A stretch of 64,000 nt of DNA, from NCBI GenBank assembly GCA_049513975.1, contig JBEKVM010000003.1, positions 17,934-81,933 of the forward strand. The letters are read 5' to 3'. Both the position numbers and the translations under genes were made by a program. Under the pieces are notes generated by a model. It saw only the letters and a program-made list of their open reading frames with translations. It had not been told where the DNA came from and made no database searches. Shown piece after piece: positions 50,838-59,412 of this stretch. Origin of the DNA: JBEKOF01 sp049513975 (GTDB lineage Bacteria; Verrucomicrobiota; Verrucomicrobiia; Limisphaerales; Palsa-1400). Each line of letters opens with the position of its first letter. Within the stretch, counting starts at the first letter, position 1.

Positions 50838-50935
50838 TCCTAACCCCGATCTTAATCTTAATCTTAATCCTAATCCTCCTCGTGCATTTGTGATTAAGAT
50901 TAAGATTAAGATTAGGAATTAAGATTAAGAGGACT
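50838..50935. repeat. Second inverted pair of hexamer arrays
   Basis: TTAATCTTAATCC units (about 50844-50878) and GATTAAG units (about 50891-50932) face each other across about 12 bp. The right-hand array also encodes the last residues (PLNLNS) and the stop of the M48 gene at 50912. Confidence 0.85.
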
Positions 50936-52216
50936 CAGAGGATCCGGAAACCGCAACCCCGTTCCATCCCCCGCCGTTTGCGCCAGCGCCGCTTCGCGTT
51001 CCAGCAAGGTGGGATGCGAATAGTAAAAGCCGCTGTAAAAAGGATGCGGCGTCAGATTGCTCAGGTTCTTTTCGTGCAATTTGCGCAGCGCCGCGATCAA
51101 GGGCTGCCGCTGTTGGATCAGCCCGGCCGCGAAGGCGTCCGCCTCGTATTCATGGCGGCGCGACAGGGCGTGGAACAGCGGCGAGAGCCAAAACGTCACC
51201 ACCCCGGCGAGCAAGGCGAAGAGCAGCAGGGCCGGCGCCATCTCGCCGGGCTGGAAACCAAAGCCGGCCAAAAACCATTCCTGCCGCGCCAGCACGGAAA
51301 GCAGGTAAAACCCCAGCAGCCCGCCGCCCAGCGACAGGGCGATCATTTTGGGAACATGCCCCTTCTTGCAGTGGCCGATCTCGTGGGCCAGGACGGCCTC
51401 CAATTCCCCGCGGTCCAGTTGCCGGGCCAACGTGTCAAATAAAACAATTTTGCGGAACCGGCCCAACCCGGTGAAAAAGGCGTTGGAGTGGCGGGACCGT
51501 TTGCTCCCGTCCATCACCTGGATGTCGCGCGCGCGAAAGCCGGCGCGCCGGCCCAGGGCGAGCAGGCCCTCGCGCAATTCCCCCGGCGGCAGGGGAGTGA
51601 GTTTGTTGAACAGCGGCAGAATCAAAACCGGCGCGACCAGCAGCATGACCAGTTGAAAGGCCGCCAGGCAAATCCACGCCCAAAACCACCAGCCCGCCCC
51701 CAGCCACCCCACCAGTTCTAAAATCAAAACCAGCAGCGGATAGCCCAGCGCCAGCGCCAGCAGCAATCCCTTCACCCGGTCCATCCACCAGGTTGCCGGC
51801 GTGGTGGTGTTGAAGCCGAACCGCTCTTCCAGGTCAAATTGCGCGTGCCACTCGAAGGGCAAATCGGCGGCCGACAGCAACAGCCCCGCCGCCACCAGAA
51901 ATCCCGCGCCGGCCCAGATGGAGGGGCCGGCGGCGTGCCGGAAAGTCTGGTAAAACCACGGCAGCACCCCGCTGAAAAGAACCGCGGCCAGAACGGCCGC
52001 GCCCCAGGTCAACTCCACCATTTCAAACCGGCTTTTCGCCAGGGTGTAGTCAACGGATTTGGCGTAAGTCTCCGGAGTGACGGTGGCGGCGAAAGCGGGC
52101 GGGACTTCCCCGGCATGGCGGCGGACATGGCGCTGGTTGAGCCATTCGAGCCAGATTTGGGCCACCCATTTTGTCAGGATCAACCCGGCGCAGAGAACGA
52201 CGAAAGGCGCAGTCAT
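50912..52216 (-). CDS. M48 membrane metallopeptidase (Ste24/CAAX protease-like)
   Basis: The 434-residue product has several membrane helices and the zinc motif in LEAVLAHEIGHCKKGHVPKM (H-E-x-x-H). Other Ste24-type parts are PFEWHAQFDLEERFGFNTTT, PLFNKLTPLPPGELREGL and SKRSRHSNAFFTGLGRF, with the third ligand region in HALSRRHEYEADAFAAGLI (Glu). It cleaves membrane or prenylated-like peptides and acts in quality control in bacteria. ATG 52216 begins at the first membrane helix; an ATG 36 bp upstream is also possible. The C-terminal end is encoded by a hexamer array. Confidence 0.92.
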   Translation of the reverse strand: MTAPFVVLCAGLILTKWVAQIWLEWLNQRHVRRHAGEVPPAFAATVTPETYAKSVDYTLAKSRFEMVELTWGAAVLAAVLFSGVLPWFYQTFRHAAGPSIWAGAGFLVAAGLLLSAADLPFEWHAQFDLEERFGFNTTTPATWWMDRVKGLLLALALGYPLLVLILELVGWLGAGWWFWAWICLAAFQLVMLLVAPVLILPLFNKLTPLPPGELREGLLALGRRAGFRARDIQVMDGSKRSRHSNAFFTGLGRFRKIVLFDTLARQLDRGELEAVLAHEIGHCKKGHVPKMIALSLGGGLLGFYLLSVLARQEWFLAGFGFQPGEMAPALLLFALLAGVVTFWLSPLFHALSRRHEYEADAFAAGLIQQRQPLIAALRKLHEKNLSNLTPHPFYSGFYYSHPTLLEREAALAQTAGDGTGLRFPDPLSPLNLNS

Positions 52217-52373
52217 CAGCGTGGAATCTACATGCAAAATGGCGGCGCGCACCCCTAAAAAAGCCGAAAAAGAAGTTGCTCCCGGCGGCTATAAGACTAG
52301 GGTCAGCCATCCTTCAGCTTTCGATTGTCAAATAAACCATAATGGCCCGCCCAAACCAATCCGAAAGGTGCTC

Positions 52374-53468
52374 ATGAAGATTTCCGGACTCGATTCTCCG
52401 CGGTCTTTGCTTTTGCAACGGTTGCTCCTGGCGGCCGTGGGACTGGCGCTGGCCGGCGCAACCAACGCGGGCGTGGTTTCGCAAGGGATCAGTCCTCTGT
52501 ATTCCTTCACCGGCCTGAAGGACGGAGGCAATCCCGAGGCCGGCCTGATCCAGGCCGGCGATGGCAATCTTTACGGAACCACGGAAAGCGGCGGAAGCAA
52601 CGGCTTTGGCACCGTCTTCCAAATTTCCACCGGCGGCTTATTGAACCCGCTGCATTTGTTCACCAACGGCGATGGCGCTTATCCGTATGCCGGCCTGATT
52701 CAGGCCAGCGATGGCAATCTCTACGGAACGACGCAAGGCGGCGGAACCGACAACGGAGGCACCTTCTTTCGGATCTCCACCAACGGCGCCTTTGCCGCGC
52801 TTTATTCGTTCAATGGCGCCAATGGCTATTCTCCTGTCGCCAGCCTGGTCCAGGCCGGCGACGGCTCTCTCTACGGAACAACGCAATACGGCGGAGCCTA
52901 TGGCAACGGCACGGTTTAGCGCATCACCACCAATGGCGCGTTCACTCGGCTTTATTCGTTCATGGGGGGATATGATGGCAGCAATCCCCGCGCCGGCCTG
53001 TTCCTGGCCGGCAACGGCGATCTTTATGGAACCACTTTTTCGGGCGGGGTCAGCGGTTTCGGCACCGTGTTCCAAATCACCACCAACGGCGCATTCTCCC
53101 CCGTTTATTCCTTCAGCGGAGGCAGTGATGGGGGTGATCCGGCAGGCAGCCTCGTGGCGTATGACGGCTATCTCTACGGCCTGACCCAAGTCGGCGGCGC
53201 CAACGGCAACGGCTCGGTGTTCGCTCTTCTCATTCCCCAGACCGCCGTCCTGCCCGTCACCATCCAGGTCCTCTCCTTCTCGGGCGGTGACTTGATCCTC
53301 GGCTTCCCGACCACCGTGGGCCAGAGCTATACCGTCCAGCAAAACACCGCCCTCGGGACCGCCAACTGGCTCCCTTACACCAACTTCTCCGGCACCGGTT
53401 CGCCCTTTCAACTGGCCGTCCCGGCCACCAATGTCCCCGCCGCTTTCTTCCGCGTCACCGAGCCGTAA
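52374..53468 (+). pseudogene. GloVer-repeat exported protein interrupted by an in-frame TAG
   Basis: The frame begins with a signal peptide (LLLQRLLLAAVGLALAGATN) and carries the tandem NLYGTT...GG..G.GTVFxI...G....LYSF repeat known as the choice-of-anchor GloVer repeat (TIGR03803-like). About six repeats are visible. A TAG at 52917-52919 falls within one repeat: GGAYGNGTV is followed by the stop, then RITTNGAFTRLYSF in the same frame, where other repeats have F. The sequence after the stop stays good to a C-terminal domain (QTAVLPVTIQVLSFSGG) and the true stop at 53468. A nonsense mutation is likely; readthrough is possible. GloVer proteins are surface or secreted beta-propeller-like proteins of unknown role. 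Confidence 0.85.
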
Positions 53469-53488
53469 AGGAGAATCATCCTTGGACT

Positions 53489-54868
53489 TCAGTCCCCGAT
53501 GACAAACACCTGTTGCAAGGTGATGCTCCTGGTGTAGCCGGCCTTGAAAGCCTTGGCCCGCAGAATGGTGGGGCCGCTCAACGGGATCGGCTTCTCGTAA
53601 AGCGCGTCCGCGCTGGTGGGCAGGCTCCCGTCCAGGGTGTAGCGGATGCTCGCCCCCGGTTCCGCTGCCTTCAAGGTCACCTCCACCGGCCGGTCGTAAC
53701 GGCCTTGCGGCGGCGAAACCACCGGCGGCGCCAAAACGCGCGGGCCGGGCAAGCTTTCAATCCATTGCCGCAACAGCCGCATCCCCGGCTCGTCCGCCAC
53801 GTTGTGGGCCAGTTGCGGCATTTTGATGGCCTCGAGCGAGCTGGCCCGCATGTAAATCAGCGAGCGCCAGATGTCGTTGGGCGCAATGGCCCGCGCCCCG
53901 TCAATGCCTTCGTCAATTAGAATTTGTCCCGCGATCAGGTTTTGTTCCTTCAGGGGCGTGTCATAGCGCGCGTCAAAATACGCCACCGTCCCGCCGGGCC
54001 GGTGGCAGTGGGCGCAGTTGGCGTCCAGGTAGGATCTGGCCCGGTCCTCCAAACTGCGGCGGGCGTCCTCCGCCCCCGCCAGCCTGGGGTAATCCCCCAA
54101 CCGGGCCTCATCCAGCGCCGGCTCAAACAATCCCAGGTGGTTCCAGACCCGCAACTGATTGTCGGCCCGCCCCGATGGATAATCAAAATCCCGGTTGATC
54201 TGCCGGGTTTTCACGCCCAGGACCAGCCCGGCCCTGGCCGTGTGGCACACCAGGCAATCCTGCCGGCTCGGATAGTACCACATCTGCGTTCGGGTCCCCG
54301 CCGCCGTTTTTATCTCAATCGCCTCCGTCAAATTGGTGGCCAGCAGCTCGGCGTCGCTGTTGTCCGCCCGCCATTTGTAGGAGGCCCCATAGACTCCGCC
54401 GTCGGCGTCGCACACCAAAAGCCGCGTTTCCAGACGGCGTTTGACCGCGGGGCGCGTTTCGTCGGTCGCCAGTTCGAAGTGCTTGATAAACACCGTGCCC
54501 TTGGGAAAAATCCATTCCCCGGACGGCCGGAAACCGATGTTCCCCGCCGGTTTGGTCGGCTCGTTGGGCACGGCGATCCAGCGCCATTTCGCCGCCCCAT
54601 CCGACCAGAACGGAACATTGAGGTCGTAAGGGATCAAGGCGTCGGCGGGCGCCAGACGCGCCGTGTCCTTGAAAGCGCCCGTCCGGGAGAGCAGCGGCGG
54701 CAGCCCTCCATTTTCCCGCTCCGGCATGAGCAGCCCGGCCTGGGCGCGCGGCCGCGCCTCCAGCCCGTACGGTTTGGCCCCCTCCCCGCCCGCGCGGAAG
54801 GAGGACAAGACCGCGCCGGAGAAAAGACACACCATCGCAAATCTCATACCACCAGATCTTACCTTCAA
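53489..54868 (-). CDS. Dihaem cytochrome c (SO2930-type) with C-terminal chitobiase-like domain
   Basis: The 459-residue product has a signal peptide (RFAMVCLFSGAVLSSFRAGG) and two haem c sites: QDCLVCHTARAG and DANCAHCHRPGG. Segments such as GLPPLLSRTGAFKD, YDLNVPFWSDGAAKWRWIAV and WYYPSRQDCLVCH match the SO2930-type family of putative periplasmic haem proteins. The last 85 residues, with SIRYTLDGSLPTSADALYEK, form a CHB_HEX_C-type domain like that of the phage gene at 5291. The role is probably an electron acceptor or peroxidase-like function, unproven. It overlaps the pseudopilin gene upstream by 4 bp (ATGA). Confidence 0.85.
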   Translation of the reverse strand: MKVRSGGMRFAMVCLFSGAVLSSFRAGGEGAKPYGLEARPRAQAGLLMPERENGGLPPLLSRTGAFKDTARLAPADALIPYDLNVPFWSDGAAKWRWIAVPNEPTKPAGNIGFRPSGEWIFPKGTVFIKHFELATDETRPAVKRRLETRLLVCDADGGVYGASYKWRADNSDAELLATNLTEAIEIKTAAGTRTQMWYYPSRQDCLVCHTARAGLVLGVKTRQINRDFDYPSGRADNQLRVWNHLGLFEPALDEARLGDYPRLAGAEDARRSLEDRARSYLDANCAHCHRPGGTVAYFDARYDTPLKEQNLIAGQILIDEGIDGARAIAPNDIWRSLIYMRASSLEAIKMPQLAHNVADEPGMRLLRQWIESLPGPRVLAPPVVSPPQGRYDRPVEVTLKAAEPGASIRYTLDGSLPTSADALYEKPIPLSGPTILRAKAFKAGYTRSITLQQVFVIGD

Positions 54869-55638
54869 AATGGAGTCCGGGCATCATGGAAGAATTGAGT
54901 GTGCCCGTCCAGAAAAACCCGGTTGCGGCCGCCGGGATGAATGGTAAAACCCAGCAGTGGCGGATCAACCGTCGGAGTCGTTTTCGGAAAGTACGGGTCC
55001 ACCATCAATTCCACGTCCGCCGGACCGTTGATCAAGCCCAGCAGCGGGTCGTTGGCCGCTTGCAGATCCATCACCGCCTGCACCTCCGATTTCATCCAAA
55101 AATCTTCCAACATCACGTTCGTGTCCGCTAAATCGTTCGTCCGGTCGAAGCGCCACCCCCAATAGCGCGTCAGCGGCAGGGTGGGGTCCAGGGAGACGGC
55201 TTGCACCGATTGCACCGCCGTTCCGGCCGGCGATTCCAAGGCGGCCGGGCAGGACCAAATAGGAAGGGTGGTCCCTTCATTTTGCAGCACGATGGCCGCC
55301 CAACCCGCGCGCGGATCGGAGGGGGGCCAGCTTGTCCACGGGCGGAAACCGCCGGGCAGGCTCGCTTTCAAATCGCGTTCGTCCGGAAACCGGTCGCCGT
55401 AATCGCCCAGATACAGGGCGAACCCCACCCCGATTTGCTTCAGGTTGGAAACGCAGCCCGACTTCTGCCCCGCTTGCTTGGCGCGCGCCAGCGCCGGCAA
55501 CAGCAGGCCGGCGAGGATGGCGATGATGGCAATGACCACCAACAACTCAATCAGGGTGAACGCACCCTCTCGCGGCGGCCTATGACCGCCGCTAAACTTC
55601 AGTCCGCCGCGCGGCTTCTGCTCGGCTTCCCTTCTCAT
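54865..55638 (-). CDS. Type II pseudopilin-like protein
   Basis: The 257-residue product has a prepilin leader: after a basic N-terminus comes AFTLIELLVVIAIIAILAGL, then LLPALARAKQAGQKSGCVSN and LKQIGVGFALYLGDYGDRFP. The end reads FTIHPGGRNRVFLDGHTQFF, the H-x9-D-G pattern typical of this group (DUF1559-like). It is translationally coupled to the dihaem cytochrome. ATG 55638 is preceded by inverted repeats of GGCGGCCTATGACCGCCG type inside the coding region. Function is unknown. Confidence 0.85.
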   Translation of the reverse strand: MRREAEQKPRGGLKFSGGHRPPREGAFTLIELLVVIAIIAILAGLLLPALARAKQAGQKSGCVSNLKQIGVGFALYLGDYGDRFPDERDLKASLPGGFRPWTSWPPSDPRAGWAAIVLQNEGTTLPIWSCPAALESPAGTAVQSVQAVSLDPTLPLTRYWGWRFDRTNDLADTNVMLEDFWMKSEVQAVMDLQAANDPLLGLINGPADVELMVDPYFPKTTPTVDPPLLGFTIHPGGRNRVFLDGHTQFFHDARTPF

Positions 55639-55829
55639 CGTGCAACCACCCGGTAAAAAGGCCAGGGCGCATTCTTCGCGCCGGGGTCAACCGCGCGCAA
55701 CGGCGCGGTCGCCGGCGCGTAGTCGCACAACAAAATCCCATTCACAAAAACTGGCATCTGGAAATTCGGATTGGATACAGGACTGCTTCTCAGTTCCACT
55801 AATCTCTCACATTTGACGCTCAAATGCAA
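55635..55829 (-). pseudogene. Possible remnant of an exported protein
   Basis: A 64-codon frame ends WPFYRVVAR, a C-terminal pattern (F-Y-R-V) common in exported verrucomicrobial proteins. It has no signal peptide and overlaps the pseudopilin start by 4 bp. It may be a truncated tail of a longer gene or no gene at all. Confidence 0.3.
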
Positions 55830-55896
55830 GCCGGCCGGGCCTGACAGTCGTTAAATGCTTTCTTTTCCGCCCGGAATCGCGCAGGCTCTGTTCCGC

Positions 55897-56985
55897 ATGA
55901 AAACAGTTGCTCCGTCCCTGCTCTCTGGCGCGCTTTTTTGCGCCGTCTTTTTCCTCCAGCTTCTTCCGGCGGCGGCCCAGCCGTCCTCCGACTACCAGGT
56001 TTTTGTCTCCAACGAAAAAGCAGGCGACCTGACCGTGATTAACGGCGCCGATTTCAAAGTGGCGGCCACCATCCCCGTTGGCAAACGCCCGCGCGGCATT
56101 CACGCCAGTCCCGACGGCAAGACCGTTTACGTCGCTCTGAGCGGCACCCCCATCTCCGCCCCGCCCCAACTGGATGCCCGGGGCAACCCTGTTTTTCAAA
56201 AGGGGGGCGAGGATGACGACGACAACACCAAGGCGGACAAGGCCGCGGACGGCATCGGCGTGGTGGATGTCGCCCAAAAGAAATTCCTGCGCAAAATCCC
56301 CGCCGGCTCCGACCCCGAAAATTTCGCACTCAGCGCGGACGGCACGCGGCTTTACATCTCCAACGAAGACGCCGGCGCGGCCAGCATCCTCAATATCGCC
56401 ACCGAAAAGGTCGAACATATTGTCCTGGTCAGCCGCGAGCCGGAAGGGGTGGCCGTCACCCCGGACGGCAGGGCGTTTTACGTCACCTGCGAGACCGCCG
56501 GCGACATCTTTGTAATTGACTCAAAAACCGGCCGGGAAATCACCCGCTTCAGCGTCCCGCCCCGCCCCCGCAGCGTGGACTTCCTGCCCGACGGCACCCG
56601 CGCCTTCATCCCCTCCGAGTCCGCCGGGGAATTGAGCGTGGCCGATTCCGTCAATCATAAATTACTCCGCACCGTCTCCCTGCCCAAGGGCTTCCGGCCC
56701 ATGTGCGTCAAGGCCGCGCCCGACGGGCGCAAGGTCTATGTCAGCGGCGGCCGCGCCGGGGCCGTCTGCGTTGTGGATGCCGCCACCGCCGCGGTTCTCA
56801 ACACCATCCCGGTCGGGGCGCGCCCCTGGGGAATTGCCCTCTCCCCCGACGGCCGCCGCCTCTATGCCGCCAACGGCCCTTCCGACGACGTTTCGGTGGT
56901 GGATCTCGTGGCGGAAAAGGAAATTGCCCGCGTCAAGTCCCCCGGCAGTCCCTGGGGCGTGGTCATCGTGCCGCGGGCGCGCTGA
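55897..56985 (+). CDS. Exported YVTN-type beta-propeller protein
   Basis: The 362-residue product has a signal peptide (SLLSGALFCAVFFLQLLPAA) and about seven propeller blades: VFVSNEKAGDLTVING, RGIHASPDGKTVYVALSG, FALSADGTRLYISNEDAGAA, GVAVTPDGRAFYVTCETAGD, SVDFLPDGTRAFIPSESAGE, MCVKAAPDGRKVYVSGGRAG and GIALSPDGRRLYAANGPSDD. The DG-x-x-x-Y-V/I repeat is of the YVTN group. An acidic insertion (GGEDDDDNTKADKAADG) lies between blades. Such proteins often accompany c-type cytochromes or bind surface ligands; no role can be fixed. ATG 55897 is used rather than ATG 55855 because it begins the signal peptide. Confidence 0.88.
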   Translation: MKTVAPSLLSGALFCAVFFLQLLPAAAQPSSDYQVFVSNEKAGDLTVINGADFKVAATIPVGKRPRGIHASPDGKTVYVALSGTPISAPPQLDARGNPVFQKGGEDDDDNTKADKAADGIGVVDVAQKKFLRKIPAGSDPENFALSADGTRLYISNEDAGAASILNIATEKVEHIVLVSREPEGVAVTPDGRAFYVTCETAGDIFVIDSKTGREITRFSVPPRPRSVDFLPDGTRAFIPSESAGELSVADSVNHKLLRTVSLPKGFRPMCVKAAPDGRKVYVSGGRAGAVCVVDAATAAVLNTIPVGARPWGIALSPDGRRLYAANGPSDDVSVVDLVAEKEIARVKSPGSPWGVVIVPRAR

Positions 56986-57040
56986 GGGCAGGCCCGGCGG
57001 CCTTGCTATTCGCGCCGCGGCATCCGTCGGATCGGTCAGA

Positions 57041-58300
57041 TTAGGCCGATTCGCCTGGCAAGCCCAGGCCCCTGACGACCCACTCCCCGTCAATCATAGA
57101 AACCCCCACATCCCCGGCATGATGGACAATGGCCGCCGCGCACTCCGCCGCTTCCCCGCTGAAGGCAATGGCCGCCAGGTCCGCCCGGCTCCCCGGCGAC
57201 AGTTCCCCAGCGCGGCCCTGCCAGCCCAGCGCGCGCGCCCCGTTGCGCGTGGCCATTTGCACAATCGCCTCCGGCGCAACCTCCGGATGGGCCGCGGCAA
57301 ACTGGCGCATTTCGGCAAATAGATTCAACTCCGGCTTCTGTCCCTTGCCGGGCGTCACGCTGGCCAGGCTGTCCGTGCCCAGACAGACGTTGACGCCCGC
57401 GGCCGCCAGCTCCTCGCAGGGGAAGCGCTGGTGTTGAAAGTAGGCGTGGCTGAGCGGACAATGCACCACGCTCGCCCCGCTCCGGGCCAGCGCCTGGATG
57501 TCGGCCGCCGTGAGATAATTGGCGTGGATGGCCAGAAAATTTTCCCCCAGCAGGCCGCATCGCTCCACCTGCGCCAGCGGCGTGCCCAGGCCGCAATCGG
57601 ACATCGCCCTCTGGTTTTTCAGCCAGTCAAACATTGTCCCCCGCCGGTGCGCGAACATTTCAAATTCCTCCGCCGACTCCGCCACATGCATCGTCACCCG
57701 CCAGTTTTTCCGGCGGGCCAGCCGGGCCGCCTCCTCCAGGAGCGGCGCCGTCGTGGAATACAGCGCGTGCGGCGAAAGTCCGGCCAGGCCGCGCTCCGGT
57801 TTGAGGCTGTCAATTTTCGCCGCCGCCTCCCCCACAATTTCCCCCGGCGCGCGCCCGCTTTTCACCCCCGTCATTTCCAGAAAGGACGCCACCCGCAAGG
57901 GCGTGCCCGACCAAACCTCCGGCAGCAACTCCGGCACCGCTTCGATGTCCGCCACCGTCGTGCTCCCCGTCCGCGCCAGCATGGACGCGCCCGCCAGCCA
58001 GGCGTGGGCGTAATCGGTGTAACTGGCCTGCGCTTTGAGGGCGAGCAGCGACTTGATCCAGTCGGAGAATTGCCGCGGCGGCGGCAGGCCGGTCATCCCG
58101 GTGTAATCCAGATGACAGTGGGCGTTGATCAAACCGGGCAGCAAAACCGCCGCGCCCAGATCCACCGCGGGCTGCGCGCTGTGCGCCTGGATTTCCGCCC
58201 AGGAACCCACCGCCGCGATCCGCTTCCCGGCAATCAGCACCGCCCCGTCAGGGATGGCAGGGCGGCCCACCGGCCAGACAATTCGGGCGCGAACAATCAC
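57041..58300 (-). CDS. Amidohydrolase, candidate aminodeoxyfutalosine deaminase
   Basis: The 419-residue product is of the TRZ/ATZ-SAH deaminase type. Zinc and catalytic residues: GLINAHCHLDYTGMTG (H-x-H), MHVAESAEEFEMFAH (His and Glu), LLGENFLAIHANYLTAADIQ (His) and VNVCLGTDSLASVTPGK (Asp). In bacteria using MqnE, aminodeoxyfutalosine can be deaminated by MqnX, a member of this group; since mqnE, mqnA and mqnC are present here and no mqnX is otherwise seen, this is a reasonable candidate. Other deaminases (for instance of methylthioadenosine) fit the motifs equally. Confidence 0.75.
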   Translation of the reverse strand: MIVRARIVWPVGRPAIPDGAVLIAGKRIAAVGSWAEIQAHSAQPAVDLGAAVLLPGLINAHCHLDYTGMTGLPPPRQFSDWIKSLLALKAQASYTDYAHAWLAGASMLARTGSTTVADIEAVPELLPEVWSGTPLRVASFLEMTGVKSGRAPGEIVGEAAAKIDSLKPERGLAGLSPHALYSTTAPLLEEAARLARRKNWRVTMHVAESAEEFEMFAHRRGTMFDWLKNQRAMSDCGLGTPLAQVERCGLLGENFLAIHANYLTAADIQALARSGASVVHCPLSHAYFQHQRFPCEELAAAGVNVCLGTDSLASVTPGKGQKPELNLFAEMRQFAAAHPEVAPEAIVQMATRNGARALGWQGRAGELSPGSRADLAAIAFSGEAAECAAAIVHHAGDVGVSMIDGEWVVRGLGLPGESA

Positions 58301-58346
58301 GGGCTTTGCAGAAGGCTGCTCTCAGGCCGCGGCCCTGCCTCCAGTC

Positions 58347-58703
58347 TCAAGCCGCTTCCTTGGCCTGGCGGGAGGCCTTGCCGCGGAAGGCCAGGGTATG
58401 ATTGCGGGCTTTGTATTTATTGTGCCGCTTGCGCAACTGCTGCTCCATTTTCTTGGTGACCAGGTCAATCGCCGAATACAGATCGCTCTCGCAATCCTCG
58501 GCAAAGAGGTCCGGCCCGGGAACGCAAAGCCGCAACGAGCAGGTGAACTGCCGTTCCGGCACTTTCAGATGGTCATGTTCCACCGATACCCGCGCGCTGG
58601 TGGCGTAGTGGTCCAGGTGTTCCAGCTTTTCAATTCGGGTCAGGATATGATCTTCAATCGCTTTGGTGAGGGTGACGTTGTGCGTCGAGAGAATGAACTT
58701 CAT
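58347..58703 (-). CDS. hpf: Ribosome hibernation-promoting factor, short form
   Basis: The 118-residue product begins MKFILSTHNVTLTKAIEDHI, matching HPF/YfiA with beta-alpha-beta-beta-beta-alpha fold. KLEHLDHYATSARVSVEHDH and SDLYSAIDLVTKKMEQQLRK are typical for it. It binds the 30S decoding centre and silences ribosomes in slow growth. The longer frame upstream to 58937 has no homology and is mostly an open shadow, so ATG 58703 is chosen. Lacks the C-terminal dimerisation domain of long HPF. Confidence 0.92.
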   Translation of the reverse strand: MKFILSTHNVTLTKAIEDHILTRIEKLEHLDHYATSARVSVEHDHLKVPERQFTCSLRLCVPGPDLFAEDCESDLYSAIDLVTKKMEQQLRKRHNKYKARNHTLAFRGKASRQAKEAA

Positions 58704-58884
58704 GGCCTTAACTTGCCCCGATTCGCAAAAAAAATCCAGCAAAACTCTTTTTTCCTTTTCCGGGAGCGCGATCCTCCCGGTCGCATCCGCCGGCCTGCCG
58801 CCGGCGAAATTCCTGCCTTCTGCCGTTTCGCCCTTGGGGGAAAACACGGCGCATCCCGCCAAGGATCGGGGTGAAATGCCGCCG

Positions 58885-59310
58885 TCAATTGCATTGATTG
58901 AATTCCGCCAAACAGCTCTCCGCCAGGGCCACCTCAACTCCGCTCAAGAGACCCTCCATGAGCGTTCGCAGCCGCTCAAAATCCAGTGGCTTGGTTATCA
59001 CCGCATCCACCGGATTATCCTCGCTGGCTCTGTAGCCAAACCCGGTCATCATCAGAATCGGCTGGCGCGGGGCCAGCCGCCGGATGCGGGCCGCCAGCTC
59101 ATTGCCTTTCAGGAAAGGCATTTCATAATCCGTCATCACCAGGTCGAAGTGCTCCCGCGCAAACAAACCCAGCGCTTCGGCGCCGTTATTGGCCTCCACC
59201 ACCCGGTAGCCGATCTGCCCCAGCAAAAGCCGCACCGTCTCGCGCACAAATCCTTCGTCATCAACGAGTAATATGCGCTTCACGACTGCCGTGTCTCGGT
59301 TTGTAATCAT
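58885..59310 (-). CDS. Stand-alone response regulator receiver protein
   Basis: The 141-residue product is a single receiver domain: RILLVDDEGFVRETVRLLLG (acidic pair), FDLVMTDYEMPFLKG (phospho-Asp, with Glu-Met-Pro), LMMTGFGYRASEDN (Thr) and DAVITKPLDFERL (Lys-Pro). No output domain follows. It lies between hpf and parA without a histidine kinase, so the partner is elsewhere. Confidence 0.9.
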   Translation of the reverse strand: MITNRDTAVVKRILLVDDEGFVRETVRLLLGQIGYRVVEANNGAEALGLFAREHFDLVMTDYEMPFLKGNELAARIRRLAPRQPILMMTGFGYRASEDNPVDAVITKPLDFERLRTLMEGLLSGVEVALAESCLAEFNQCN

Positions 59311-59412
59311 ATCTCACCCCTCCAAAAGCAAAAGCCGCGCCATCTCGCTTTTGAGAATCTCCGCTTTCACCCCCTCCCTCCTGCATAATTCATACTTCAT
59401 AATTGATAATTC

